From Prostheceraeus crozeri (Eukaryota > Platyhelminthes > Polycladida > Euryleptidae), in NCBI GenBank assembly GCA_907163375.1, contig CAJQUW010001859.1:868001-932000 (forward strand): a stretch of DNA of 64,000 nt. The letters run 5' to 3'. The translations under genes were made by a program, and so were the position numbers. The notes under the pieces were generated by a model. It made no database searches. It was given only the letters and a program-made list of their open reading frames with translations, and was not told the DNA's origin. Of this stretch, positions 20,553 to 30,733 are shown piece by piece (within the stretch, counting starts at the first letter, position 1; every line of letters begins with the position of its first letter).

Positions 20553-20625
20553 AAGTGGAAGAAACAAAAGTGGAAGAAGCCGCAAGAATATATCCTTCAA
20601 TATCATATGAACGTAGTTCTACTAC
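20553..20625 (+). pseudogene. Copy of the start of the inner membrane-protein gene next to the left TIR
   Basis: About 70 bp match, in reverse complement, the first codons of the gene ending at 36130 (phrases EETK, RIYPS and SYERSS). The match runs straight on from the TIR edge. This suggests the TIR once extended into that gene and only a stub was kept on the left. Confidence 0.7.
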
Positions 20626-20676
20626 CCCCTCCCTTCTAACTTCTATGGGTCCCTTAAGAAATTTTTTTATTATAAA

Positions 20677-21138
20677 ATGAGCAACATAAATAAGTTTTTT
20701 AAATTATATGGAACGCAAACTACGACAAATTTCGACCTAAAGAAAATCGCAAATGAATTAGGAATAAAGAATTTTCATGTTCTAATGAGAGACGAATTAC
20801 AATTCCTAAAAAATAAGCCAACAGGAACCTTCAGTTCCCGGAACAAAGTTCCATCAATAACTGTAAATTTCGTAACCAATCTCCATACGTCAGATGAAAA
20901 AGGCGTACATTGGTCAGCAGGACAAAGAAATATAAACTGTTCAAATTATTATTTTGACTCATACGGACTTCCACCTACGAATGAAGTAACAGAAATACTT
21001 GGCAATGGAATTTATAATACGTTTCAAATTCAAAAACCGGGAACTACTTATTGTGGACAATTATGTTTATACGTTTTGTACAAATTACAAAAAGGAGTAT
21101 CATTTCTAGATATTATGTTAGAGTTAAACAATCTATAA
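20677..21138 (+). CDS. Adenain-like cysteine protease of inner Polinton
   Basis: A 153-residue protein with the expected order KGVHWSA (histidine), YYFDSYGLPP (aspartate) and TTYCGQLCLYVLYKL (cysteine after the glutamine-side region). The N-terminus reads FFKLYGTQTTTNFDL. It would mature virion proteins. The ATG follows TTATAAA. Two micro-hairpins lie inside the coding sequence (about 20823-20855) and are read in frame. It looks whole. Confidence 0.85.
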   Translation: MSNINKFFKLYGTQTTTNFDLKKIANELGIKNFHVLMRDELQFLKNKPTGTFSSRNKVPSITVNFVTNLHTSDEKGVHWSAGQRNINCSNYYFDSYGLPPTNEVTEILGNGIYNTFQIQKPGTTYCGQLCLYVLYKLQKGVSFLDIMLELNNL

Positions 21139-21172
21139 CTCAAGCGAAGCTAGCTAAAGCGCCACCTAAAGG

Positions 21173-22477
21173 TTAAAGCTCTGTTTTCTGTAATTCATTT
21201 TGATAAAAACGACCTCTGATATCCTCATTATCTAAATCTTTAATTTCATAAGTAATCGGATAACTTTGATTTATTTTAGAAACTTCAAATATTTCTTTAG
21301 TCCAATAGCCAACAAAGCCTTTTTCAAATTTATTCTTATATTTAAATATTCTAACTCTATCTCCAATTTTAAATTTCGGCTTAAGTTTCTGCAAATTCGG
21401 ATTACTCTCATTCAAATTATTATTCTCGAATATTTTCTTTCGTATCAAATCAGGGTCGTCAGAAGCATTCTTTGGGGTTTCTTCAATACCAGAATGAACT
21501 TTATTATTGTACTCTTCTACAACTCCTGGTAATATCTTCAACCATTTCTGATTTCCTTGCTGAGTAAATTTCTTGAATAATTTATTTTTTAACGTCCGAT
21601 TGAATCTTTCTATCACTACAGCTTTTCCTGCATTTTCAGTTGAATAAACAATTTCAAATAGCGGCTGAACGTTTCGGTTATAAAATTCCGATCCTTTATC
21701 AACAAACAATTTCCTTGGCTTTCTATTACTTTCTTTAAAGATTCCTTCAAACGCATATTTAACTGATAGACCACTTTTATTTTTTAAAGGCTTTACCCAA
21801 GTGTATCGTGTATATAAATCTATAACGGTCAATGCGTATTTGTAGTCCCTTTCATTCGGCATATGAATAAGATCAGCACTCCAAATATCATCTTTATTAA
21901 ATACTTTTACTTTCAATAAATATTTAGGTCTTCTATATTCCTTGTGGATTTCAGACGCATAAACGTCTAAATTATGATTTTCATTTAAACCCTGACCGAA
22001 TAATATTTTAGCTTGTAAAGCTTTTTTAACAAACATTCTTTCAATTTTTTCTCTAAATGTAGGATTCTGAATACTATCTAATTCTTGAATCATCTTCTTA
22101 TCAGCTGCATGTCGAGAATTTAGATCATGATTTCGATAAGCTAAATCATGCCTGTAAGCTGCGGCATCTACTCTATTTATTGGTTCTTCACCTGGTTTCG
22201 GATTATTATTCTCATCTAGTCTTATATCTAATCGAGTTCCTGGACCAGTATATGAATGACCAGGAAGATGTTTTTCTTTCGAATATTTACTCCAAATAAA
22301 TCCAGGAAAGTTTTCTAATGTTTTTTGTATATCACCACCGAAGTGGTATGGAACTTTGTTCTTGTCACCTCCAATATCCTGACAATGTGAGTTTTTATTT
22401 TTGTTTAATAGATAATTCAATAAATCTAAATTAGAAATTTTTAATTTAGTTAAATTTTCGGAATTTGTAGAATTCAT
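21173..22477 (-). CDS. PLA2-like domain fused to Polinton RVE integrase
   Basis: The preferred start is the ATG at 22477, preceded by TTTTAAA. Residues about 60-125 read LPGHSYTGPGTRLD, then INRVDAAAYRHDLAYRNHD and RHAADKKMIQ. This is the parvovirus-type phospholipase A2 signature, with a calcium loop (YTGPGT) and an HD catalytic pair. Then comes the integrase core: WSADLIHM (first D), LFVDKGSEFYN (second D), VVIERFNRTLKNK (E), and an SH3-like end (KIGDRVRIFKYK). There is no chromodomain, unlike the outer integrase. The PLA2 part could help membrane escape of incoming particles, the rest integrates the DNA. The frame is continuous; processing by the element protease could separate the halves. 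Confidence 0.85.
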   Translation of the reverse strand: MNSTNSENLTKLKISNLDLLNYLLNKNKNSHCQDIGGDKNKVPYHFGGDIQKTLENFPGFIWSKYSKEKHLPGHSYTGPGTRLDIRLDENNNPKPGEEPINRVDAAAYRHDLAYRNHDLNSRHAADKKMIQELDSIQNPTFREKIERMFVKKALQAKILFGQGLNENHNLDVYASEIHKEYRRPKYLLKVKVFNKDDIWSADLIHMPNERDYKYALTVIDLYTRYTWVKPLKNKSGLSVKYAFEGIFKESNRKPRKLFVDKGSEFYNRNVQPLFEIVYSTENAGKAVVIERFNRTLKNKLFKKFTQQGNQKWLKILPGVVEEYNNKVHSGIEETPKNASDDPDLIRKKIFENNNLNESNPNLQKLKPKFKIGDRVRIFKYKNKFEKGFVGYWTKEIFEVSKINQSYPITYEIKDLDNEDIRGRFYQNELQKTEL

Positions 22478-22530
22478 TTTAAAAGATAAAATAAATGTTT
22501 TACCGAAAAGAACCAAAGGTTCTGAGGTTA

Positions 22531-23016
22531 TTACCTTATCATACTAGGACTTAGATATATTCCAGAACCATCTTTAGTTTCTTTAATTTCAATTAAATCA
22601 TCAACATTGTGGAGAATATTTTTAAGAACTCGTTTTCCTTCATCAACTAATTTTAATTTACTAATAAAATTATCTACTATTCCGTCACCCCTAGCAACTT
22701 TCTCTAACTCTCTATTATGTCGTTTTTGTTCTTCTAATGCTGCTTTCTCTGATTTATTTTTATTTACTGCTTGGACAATACCAGCTGTCCCACCTGCAAC
22801 ACTTCCTGCTGAAGCTATGCCTCCTATTATTAGTGGAATTAATGGGAGAATCCCGCCATTCTTTTCTTCTTGTAATTGAATATTCTCTATCATTGGTTTA
22901 CTTATGTAATACTTTTTTTTGTTAATCGTAATAGTTTTAGGGGTATTTTTGTCAACAATATTACGTAATTTTAATTCAACAGTTTTATTATTAATATTAC
23001 TTTTCGCTTGCGACAT
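22531..23016 (-). CDS. Minor virion protein with glycine-rich hydrophobic segment
   Basis: A 161-residue protein. GGILPLIPLIIGGIASAGS and the following VAGGTAGIVQAVN form a hydrophobic stretch near residues 55-85, followed by a charged helix (EEQKRHNRELEKVARG). This layout is typical of a Polinton minor virion protein, often compared with adenovirus pVI. It may contact membranes. The ATG follows TAAAA. It lies between the integrase and capsid genes. Confidence 0.55.
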   Translation of the reverse strand: MSQAKSNINNKTVELKLRNIVDKNTPKTITINKKKYYISKPMIENIQLQEEKNGGILPLIPLIIGGIASAGSVAGGTAGIVQAVNKNKSEKAALEEQKRHNRELEKVARGDGIVDNFISKLKLVDEGKRVLKNILHNVDDLIEIKETKDGSGIYLSPSMIR

Positions 23017-23029
23017 TTTTAATAAAAAA

Positions 23030-23240
23030 TTTTAAGTTATCAAAAATTTAAATCTATTCTAGTTATGAAAAAATTTTAAGTTACCAAAAAATTTAAATCT
23101 ATTCTAGTTATGAAAAAATTTTAAGTTACTAAAAAATTTTAAGTTACCAAAAAATTTTAATCTATTCTAGTTATGAAAAATTTTAAGTTAAGAATTTTTA
23201 ATCTATTCTAGTTATGAAAAAATTTTAATTAACTTATCAG
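23030..23240. repeat. AT-rich tandem repeat
   Basis: Four to five degenerate units of about 50 bp, each with AAATCTATTCTAGTTATGAA and AAAATTTTAAGTTA, fill the gap between the minor virion gene and the capsid gene. The micro-hairpin GAGCGAAGCTC follows near 23241. Confidence 0.8.
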
Positions 23241-23258
23241 AGCGAAGCTCCTCTGGCT

Positions 23259-24593
23259 TTAGCCTATCCTTACCATCTTTCCATTAAGAATTTCAATAGA
23301 ATATTTTACATCTTCTAGCAATAAACCATAAGCCATCAATGAAGTTGTGGAATCTTTCTTTTCAATATTAATTGTTACATCACAACCATTTTTAATAATA
23401 TCTTCAGATTGTGCACTTAAATCGAAACAGAAAATTGGATATAAATGTCTCCAATCTCCAGGAGTTAATTGTGGTTCAACTCCAAATTCTGTACAAAGAT
23501 TTCGATAAGAATCATATCCTTCCATAAATTGATTATTGGTATCATCGAATCTTAATGGATCAATTGGATATCGCGTTTGATTTAATGAAACTTGTAAACT
23601 TCGAATTGTATTAATATGAAAAATATTATTGTTCTTATCAAAACTTGGAGAATTATTTCTTTGAAATGTTAGTAATAAATATCTTGGAGTATTCGCAGTT
23701 CTAGAAAAATGCCAGTTAAATCTTTGTTCGGAAAAAGTTACTGAACTAGCAGTACGCTTTAGAAAATTTACTGGAATTGGTTTGTTAGTATTTAATCTTT
23801 TTGCAATAGCTGTTTCAACCTCTAAACTGGGAGTAATATGCTTAATCCACCATTCAAGTCTATCAATTTTTAAATATGCTTTTTTCCCAGTCTTACCAAA
23901 AAAGATTAATTCATTATTTGCTGTACGATGAATTATTAATTAAAATTTTAATTGATATGATATTTTATCATAATCTAAATATCCGAATAATGGAGACAAT
24001 GACCAATTTACTGTCTGTTTACTTTTTTTGTTAAATTCACGTCTTTCTTTATATGCATCATTATTTGTTTTATTTAAATGTTTTGCAATATTTTCTACAT
24101 CTTTCGCAATTCCTGCGGCATCTGTTCCAGCGTGAGTTAAATCATCAACAATTATACCATCATTAGTATCAGGAAACCAACCTTCGATTTCATACTTTTT
24201 ATTATTTTCACCAATTGTTATAAATCTAAGCATTGTATCAATTACACCTGGAGAATCACTTATTGTTTCTATATTTTGAGTTGCAACATCTAAACGCATT
24301 TGTGTAAATAATCTTGGAAAGAAATTATTCTCTAGTGCAATATTATCGGTTTCTGGTAATGGTGTTGTAAAATTGGCATCACTATACAAAGAATATTCAC
24401 AGTGTAAAAATGAATCAGGTAGATATAAATAACTCTGCTGATTATCAACTTCAAAAATTAAATCTCCTCCAGTATTTACTCTACTGGAAGATCCGGGATT
24501 CATAGCAATTCTTATATAGTCATTCTTTTTTTGATTATAACTGACGAACGGAGGATCGTCTAATCTAAATTTATTTTCGATAAGCGAAGACAT
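23259..24593 (-). pseudogene. Major capsid protein gene of inner Polinton, broken
   Basis: The N-terminal end (MSSLIENKFRLDDPPFVSYN, then LIFEVDNQQSYLYLPDSFL and FFPRLFTQMRLDVATQNIE) fits the double jelly-roll capsid family of Polintons and adintoviruses. Further signature segments such as RYLLLTFQRN and the MEGYDSYRNLC region are present toward the end. The gene is broken about once or twice. Its start carries the TAAAAATG signal of this element. Confidence 0.75.
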
Positions 24594-24688
24594 TTTTATA
24601 AAAAATAATTTGACTTTTTGTTTTTCTCACACACAGAAAAAATTCTGCTAAAATAATTTTACTTAAATAATTTTACTTAAATATAATT

Positions 24689-25198
24689 TTAGAATTTTGC
24701 TAGCCCATTACCTCTTATTTCTTCAATTGTTTTTTTATTATTTTTATTTTCATTATGTTTACTATTAGACGGAGCTCCGCTCCTCAAGGTTTCACCCCCC
24801 ACAGCTATGTTAGCAATTTTATTTTTTGTTTCATCTGAAAGTTTTTTTAAATTTTTTAGTTCTTCAGAATCATTCCTAAGTTTACGAATAGCTTCTAGTT
24901 GTTTTAATTCGTTTTGAGATTTAACAGCATTTGATATTGCACTAGCTGTACTACCTATAGCAGCTGCTCCTTTTGCAGCAGATGTAATCAAATCTTTATT
25001 ATTTTTAATTAAGTTAACGATACTTCCAATACCAGAAAAGATGCCAGCCCCTTCTTTTTGGAACGTCTTTTCTAGGAACTTTTGTGTTCCGACAGTTTCT
25101 ACACTATCATAATGGTACATAGGTTTCTGAGATGGTTCATGAGCAATTTTATTATTTGATGCAAAATGTTTAAGATTGTGTTTATAAATTATAGGCAT
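24689..25198 (-). CDS. Small virion-type protein, pX/pVI-like
   Basis: A 169-residue protein with a central alanine- and glycine-rich helix (LITSAAKGAAAIGSTASAIS) flanked by charged helices (LEAIRKLRNDSEELKNLKKL). This is common for core or membrane-active proteins of the class. A micro-hairpin (GGAGCTCCGCTCC, 24771-24785) is read in frame near the C-terminus as part of RSGAP. The start has TAAAAAATG. The exact role is unknown. Confidence 0.5.
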   Translation of the reverse strand: MPIIYKHNLKHFASNNKIAHEPSQKPMYHYDSVETVGTQKFLEKTFQKEGAGIFSGIGSIVNLIKNNKDLITSAAKGAAAIGSTASAISNAVKSQNELKQLEAIRKLRNDSEELKNLKKLSDETKNKIANIAVGGETLRSGAPSNSKHNENKNNKKTIEEIRGNGLAKF

Positions 25199-25250
25199 TT
25201 TTTAGGATTAAATTTGACTTTTGGGAAAAATATCTACGTTAATATTTACG

Positions 25251-26139
25251 CTAAGATTTACGTTTGTGAATGGACAACAACTTCGAGATAACTTTATTAA
25301 TTGATTGTTGCACTTTATCTATTGCGTCAAGCAGCGTGTGATGTACTTTAATTTCTTTTCTATTAACTTGCATTTTCACCTGATTCATCTTCAACGCCGT
25401 TTTAAGTGCATTTAACTTAATTTTAAGAACATCTAATTGTCTTTTAACGGAATCTAACTGTTCTTTATTTTCTTTAGAGTTTTCTTGTAAATTTTTCTTT
25501 AATTCATTTTCTAAATTGATTTTAAGAGTTTTCATTTTATCAACTTTTTGATTAAGTGAGTTTACTTCATTTATTATTCTATTCATCTTTTTCATTTGTT
25601 GAGTAATTTTAGAACTTAATTCATCAACACTTTTTTGGAATGTAGTTTGTAACTGCTTTAAATTTTTTTTTAATTCTTTCAGGAAGTTTTTCTATTTCAT
25701 CTTCTAATTGTTCTTCTAACATTTTGATCTGATGTTTATTTTTAATTACAGCAGATTTTAACTTTATAGAAAGTAATATTAAAATTTTTGATTGTTCTGA
25801 AATCTTTTTAAAAAGTTTTGCTATATCTGCTTCTAGCTGTCTATCCTTTTTATCAAGTTTTAATAATTTTTCGTTTAATGATTTGTCATTAAGTTTTAGC
25901 AACTTTAATTCATTCATCAGTGGAACCAAAACATCGTTTATATATTTTTCCTTTAAATCATTGATTTGTGTATCAACATATTGTTTATTTGTTAACTCTG
26001 TATTTTGTTGTGGAAGAATAGAAAGATGCAATGTACCAGATAAAACGTCTCCAGTTTTCATGATATAATTTTCTATCTCTATTTCTAATTCACGATTATT
26101 CGGGATATATGCACCTCCACCAACATTTGGTAACATCAT
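25251..26139 (-). pseudogene. Fibre-like coiled-coil protein gene, broken
   Basis: The N-terminal part holds IMKTGDVLSGTLHLS and TELTNKQYVDTQINDL, close to the tail-fibre and short-tail-fibre phrase of phages and of some virus fibres (MTGDL ... KKYVD). Long charged coiled coils follow, rich in L, K, E and I. The region is broken about once. A trimeric vertex fibre is the natural reading. The gene starts with TTTTAAAAATG and is divergent from the gene at 26245. Confidence 0.55.
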
Positions 26140-26149
26140 TTTTAAAACA

Positions 26150-26244
26150 ATAAAAAAGTAAAACTTTTTCTAATAAAAATAAAAAAATAAAATTTTTTCT
26201 AATAAAAATAAAAAAATAAAATTTTTTCTAATAAAAATAAAAAA
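26150..26244. repeat. 33-bp tandem repeat in divergent promoter gap
   Basis: Three units of about 33 bp (AAATTTTTTCTAATAAAAAT plus a run of A) fill the space between the divergent fibre and clamp-like genes. Each copy ends in the same A-rich string that precedes ATG codons in this element, so it is a candidate promoter array. Confidence 0.65.
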
Positions 26245-27561
26245 ATGGAAAATCCAAATTTAAAAAAATTATATTCGCCCGCATCATCCTGTTCTTCTTA
26301 TTCGACGAGATCAACGGGATTTGAAAATAAATGTTTTGATAATAATAATAATAATAATAATCCATGTATAGATGTTAATATTTTATTTCAATTACAAGCC
26401 GAAATATTTAGAGAACAGACTAAAGGTTTACCTTCTATAGAAACTAATTATTGTTTATTTCCGGGGGATCCATTTATTAAATTTATGGAGATTGTAAGTA
26501 AATATAATGATGTAGCTTATGTTGAATTAAATAAAGAAAATATGGTTATAATAGGTCATAATAATGTTTATGGATTTATTAGAGCAGTGTTACCAATTAG
26601 TAATACTGATTGGATAGAAACTAAAATTATTAATTACATCAATATTAAAGAATTAGTTAAAAAATTAAAATCTTTTTCGAAAGAAAAAATTAGATTATTT
26701 GTTGACGATCAAAATCAATATAACATTCACATAGAGAGTAAAAAACATAATGAAGAATTATTATGTCAAGTTTATTATAGAGACACAATTTATAAACAAG
26801 AAACATTAGAAATGCCCCAAAGATATGATGATGATACGTATATAGGATTATATTCCAACTTAAATATTAATTTATTAAAATCTTATATAAATGGTTTAGC
26901 TCAACAAGAGAAAATTTATATGTGGTCTACACCTTATACTATTAACAATGACCATAATCATATTCATAATAAACGAACCGAAGATTCTAGGGCTTTGCCC
27001 GATCTTAAAGAATCTTATAATAATAATGATGATTCTGTAACATCTGAAAAAGGTGTAAATGGTAAAAAAGATTATAAAAATATTAGTAATTATAAAAATA
27101 TTAGTAATTATAAAAATTTATCTAAATTTCATTTTCTTACAATTGAAAATAATAATGATGGCATAGTTGAAGATACTGTTAGACAACTATGTGTGGGGTC
27201 TACAAAATTTAAATTAGGATTTACATCTAATCAATTTAAAATTTTATCATCTTTAACAAAAACTAAAAGTGATTCAAATTATGGTGGTGTTATTAAATTT
27301 TCCAAAAGAGATCAAAGACCAATATTTTTCTCTATTATATTATTATCAGATAAAAGATGTAATTTAGAATTAGATATTCCAATAAGAGAATGGTATCCTA
27401 TCATGGAAGGGCATCCTATACCAAAAAGTGTAATTTATGATGATGAAGAAACAATTTATGATGATGATGAAGAATCAATTGATGATGATGATGATGAATC
27501 AATAGTTAGTGAAAAAAAATTTAAATTATCTTTTGATAAAACATTATATGATGAAACTTAA
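26245..27561 (+). CDS. Unknown protein upstream of polymerase, possibly clamp-like
   Basis: A 438-residue, asparagine-rich protein with a very acidic C-terminal tail (DDDEESIDDDDDESI). Two parts of similar layout can be seen: FMEIVSKYNDVAYVELN followed by NMVIIGHNNVYGFIRAVL, then later FKLGFTSNQFKILSSL followed by GGVIKFSKRDQRPIFFSIIL. This alternation of helix and paired strands recalls sliding clamps (PCNA), and its place just before the polymerase would fit. I cannot confirm this, and no PIP or clamp signature is clear. A linker holds an in-frame micro-hairpin (near 26975-27001, TEDSRALPD). Confidence 0.4.
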   Translation: MENPNLKKLYSPASSCSSYSTRSTGFENKCFDNNNNNNNPCIDVNILFQLQAEIFREQTKGLPSIETNYCLFPGDPFIKFMEIVSKYNDVAYVELNKENMVIIGHNNVYGFIRAVLPISNTDWIETKIINYINIKELVKKLKSFSKEKIRLFVDDQNQYNIHIESKKHNEELLCQVYYRDTIYKQETLEMPQRYDDDTYIGLYSNLNINLLKSYINGLAQQEKIYMWSTPYTINNDHNHIHNKRTEDSRALPDLKESYNNNDDSVTSEKGVNGKKDYKNISNYKNISNYKNLSKFHFLTIENNNDGIVEDTVRQLCVGSTKFKLGFTSNQFKILSSLTKTKSDSNYGGVIKFSKRDQRPIFFSIILLSDKRCNLELDIPIREWYPIMEGHPIPKSVIYDDEETIYDDDEESIDDDDDESIVSEKKFKLSFDKTLYDET

Positions 27562-27640
27562 TAAGATAAAACTTAATATGATAAAACTTAATATTATAAA
27601 ACTTAATATGATAAAACTTAATGTGATAAAGAAAAAAATA
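27541..27640 (+). repeat. 15-bp tandem repeat
   Basis: Units of the type GATAAAACTTAATAT repeat about six times across the end of the previous gene and into the gap before the polymerase gene. Confidence 0.75.
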
Positions 27641-28017
27641 ACTAAAGAACGTGAAATATATAATAATATAAAATAACACTCAAGTCCTTGATATTAGAAT
27701 GTTTATATCTAAAATTAAAACACAAATTTTTTTCTTAAATTTTCTCTAAAAAAATAAAAAAAATGGAAAATACCAAGTTTTATTGTGTCTTATGTAAAAA
27801 AAAGTTGCAAACAAAAAGAAGTTATCAATCTCATTTAAATAGTAAATTGCATTTACAAAATGTAGAACGAGTTGATGAAGGAAATATATTAAAATTAAAT
27901 AGTTATAAAAACTATCTAGAAACATTGCCTACTGATATAAGAGTTAAAAAAATGTTTGATGATTATTCACATTCGGAATATAAAAAAGTTTTTAATAGTG
28001 AAGATGAGACCATACAA

Positions 28018-28082
28018 ACCGAAGGTTCTAGGGCTTCGCCCGTACATGTGACATCGGAGATGTCTTCCAGGGCTTCGCCCGT
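28018..28082 (+). repeat. In-frame micro-hairpin cluster in polymerase gene
   Basis: GGTTCTAGGGCTTCGCCCGT, then ACATCGGAGATGT, then AGGGCTTCGCCC stand in a row. All are palindromes with 3-nt loops and are read as EGSRASP and SEMSSRASP. Confidence 0.9.
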
Positions 28083-28157
28083 ACCAGATGGAAGATATTT
28101 ATTTGGCGATACTGATGAATTTGATGAAGCTGAACGAAACGATGAAGCCTTACAAAC

Positions 28158-28244
28158 AGAAGGTTCTAGGGCTTCGCCCGTAACAGATATAAAATATTTA
28201 TTTAATCAGTCTTTTCGCACCGAAGGTTCCAGGGCTTCGCCCGT
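28158..28244 (+). repeat. Two further in-frame micro-hairpins
   Basis: Copies at about 28158-28181 and 28219-28244 again give the peptide EGSRASPV. They differ from each other by one base in the arm, as expected for a recently spread family. Confidence 0.9.
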
Positions 28245-29763
28245 TGAATATAATGAAACCGATAAAACTTTTTCTGATATTCTAACCAACTTTTATAATA
28301 TATTTAAGAAATCTTTCAAATGTTATATGAATGTAGAAGTACTTTATACAAAAAATGGACCTGATGGAATTCCTGAAGAAATAATACAAGGACATTTTAC
28401 AAATTCACAAGAAATTCATAATGTAAATGATATACAACCCATATTTGAATCGATGATACTTAAATTAGAAAATTGTATAATTGAAGCCCAGTTACGTGAA
28501 TCTGGTTGGAGATTTGTTAAAATAATATCTAAGAAAATAGTAATTGATAAATATAAAAATAATACTGGTGGTAGTTATGTTTCTTTACCTTTCAGTTCAC
28601 CACAAATAATCAACATAAAAAATGAAGATGATTATTGTTTTCTGTGGAGTATTATAGCACATTTACATCCTGCAGAATATCATAAAGAAAGACTAAGTCA
28701 TTATAATAAAGAAGAATACATAAATGAATTTGATCTTTCTGATGGCTTAGATGAATTTCCATATGATTATAATAGGTTAATAAAGTTTCATAAAAAGAAT
28801 AAAAATTTAATAGAAGTAAATGTTTTTGAATTAAATGTGAATTATGTTTCTATTGGTAAAATTATTCCACTTTACTCAGATTCAAAAAAATTTTATTTGA
28901 ATAATAAAAATTTATGTCAATCAGAAATAGTATATAATGATAGAGGAAATTACATGCATCATAATATTTTTTACCAAGGAAATATAATATGTACTGAAAA
29001 ATTTGAACTTGTTAAAACACTATCACCAATAATGATTAATCATAATAATTATAAAGGACGTACTGATGATTATAATTACAAATATTCATCTTTATCTTCA
29101 GAATATCAACAAAAATTAGAAAATTTAAATAAAAGTTTACAAAAATGTAAAACAGATTATCAACAACAAACAAAAATATTAGTACAAGAATATGGCCATA
29201 AATATGAAAATAAGATAGAAACGATTCAAAAATTAAATGAAGAAAATAATGAATTAAATAATGAAGAAAATGAAACCAATCAAAAAATAAATGAATCTTT
29301 AAGAAAATGTCTACAACAATATAAAGAACAATATGATAAAGTATATATTTATCAGCTACAAATATTAAATCAAAATTATTATCAAAATACATTTAATATT
29401 ACAAAAGAAATTAATGAAACACATGAAATATATCAAGATAAATTTGAAAAACTAGAACAGTCAAAACAACCAGCACAAGCGAATATATTATATTATCAGG
29501 GTCATTTTATATTGTGTAAAGATGTTTCTATATTTACAAAAACTTCAGATAATAAAAATTTTCCTTGTCTTCAATGTATGACAAGTTTTAAAACTTTAGA
29601 AGAAATGAATAGACATTTGGAGAATTGCCAACAAAATGAAGCAGTTCAAAATACTTTTCCAAAAGATGATTATTTAGAATATAATAAATGGTATTTCAAA
29701 AATAAAGTACCCTTTACTATTTATTGTGATTTTGAAGCATATAATGTTAATATGACACAAAAT

Positions 29764-29791
29764 CGAACGGAAAGTTCCAGGGCTTCACCTG
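29764..29791 (+). repeat. Degenerate micro-hairpin in polymerase gene
   Basis: A diverged copy (AGTTCCAGGGCTTCACCTGA), read as ESSRASPD, stands just before the SENYN repeats. Confidence 0.7.
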
Positions 29792-29795
29792 ATTC

Positions 29796-29920
29796 TGAAA
29801 ATTATAATTCTGAAAATTATAATTCTGAAAATTATAATTCTGAAAATTATAATCCTGAAAATTATAATTCTGAAAATTATAATTCTGAAAATTATAATTC
29901 TGAAAATTATAATTCTGAAA
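29796..29920 (+). repeat. 15-bp coding minisatellite (SENYN repeats)
   Basis: About eight copies of a 15-bp unit (TCTGAAAATTATAAT) encode the pentapeptide SENYN inside the polymerase, soon after Exo I. One copy has P in place of S. The repeat keeps the frame, so it formed while the gene was coding. Confidence 0.92.
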
Positions 29921-30276
29921 AAAGTGCGCCTGAAAGAAGTGCGCCTGGAAAAAGTTCAACTGAACAAAGTAAAGAAAAATATTTATTTGAACAAAAACCA
30001 TTATGTTGGGGAATGTACATTCATTCAAATTATCCTGAATTATTTAAATCAGAATATTATCAATACTATGGTGAAGATAGTTCAGAAATGTTTACAAAGA
30101 AAGTAGAAGAATTACAAAATTATTTTTCACAATTGCTTGAAACAAATATACCGATGATGCCATTAACAGAAAAAGAAAAATTAAATTTTATTAATGAAAC
30201 AAAATGTTATTACTGTGGAAGAGAATTTACAAAAAATTATAAAAATGGCAAAGGTAGATATCTTGATAGGCGAAGC

Positions 30277-30291
30277 GACGGCTCTGCCGTC
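30277..30291 (+). repeat. Micro-hairpin (loop TCT)
   Basis: The 15-bp palindrome GACGGCTCTGCCGTC has a 6-bp stem and TCT loop. It is read in frame between the finger-like CYYC region and Exo II of the inner polymerase. Confidence 0.8.
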
Positions 30292-30665
30292 AAGGTAAAA
30301 GATCATGATCATCTAAATGGATTATATAGAGGTGCAGCACATAATTCTTGTAATCTTAATGCTAATAAATTTAAATATAACTTTGTTCCTTTATATTTCT
30401 ATAATGGTTCTAAATATGATTTCCATCTAGTAATGAAAGATTTATTTTCATCTGAAAAATTACAACAACAAATAAATGTACTATGTAAAACAGAAGAAGA
30501 ATATTTTTCAATGCAATTAGGTTGTATTAGAATTTTAGATGCATTTAGATTTTTTACTCCTTATTCATTAGATGTTATGGGAAAAACTTTGAAATCTGAA
30601 CAATGTAAAATATTAAATAAATATAATTTAAAACCTTTAAAAGGCATATTTCCGTATGAGTACAT

Positions 30666-30733
30666 AGCCTTCGGCTCACAGTCGAAGACTGATATAACTG
30701 GAGATAAAACCTGTGGTTCACAGTCGAAGACTG
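30666..30733 (+). repeat. Micro-hairpin cluster in polymerase gene
   Basis: AGCCTTCGGCT, CAGTCGAAGACTG (twice) and CTGTGGTTCACAG, each a perfect stem around a 3-nt loop, occur in 68 bp. They encode the repeated peptide GSQSKTG/D in frame. Confidence 0.88.

Noticed and set aside
29036-30028. Minus-strand frames opposite the inner polymerase
   Set aside because: They are antisense shadows of the coiled coil and the SENYN repeats.
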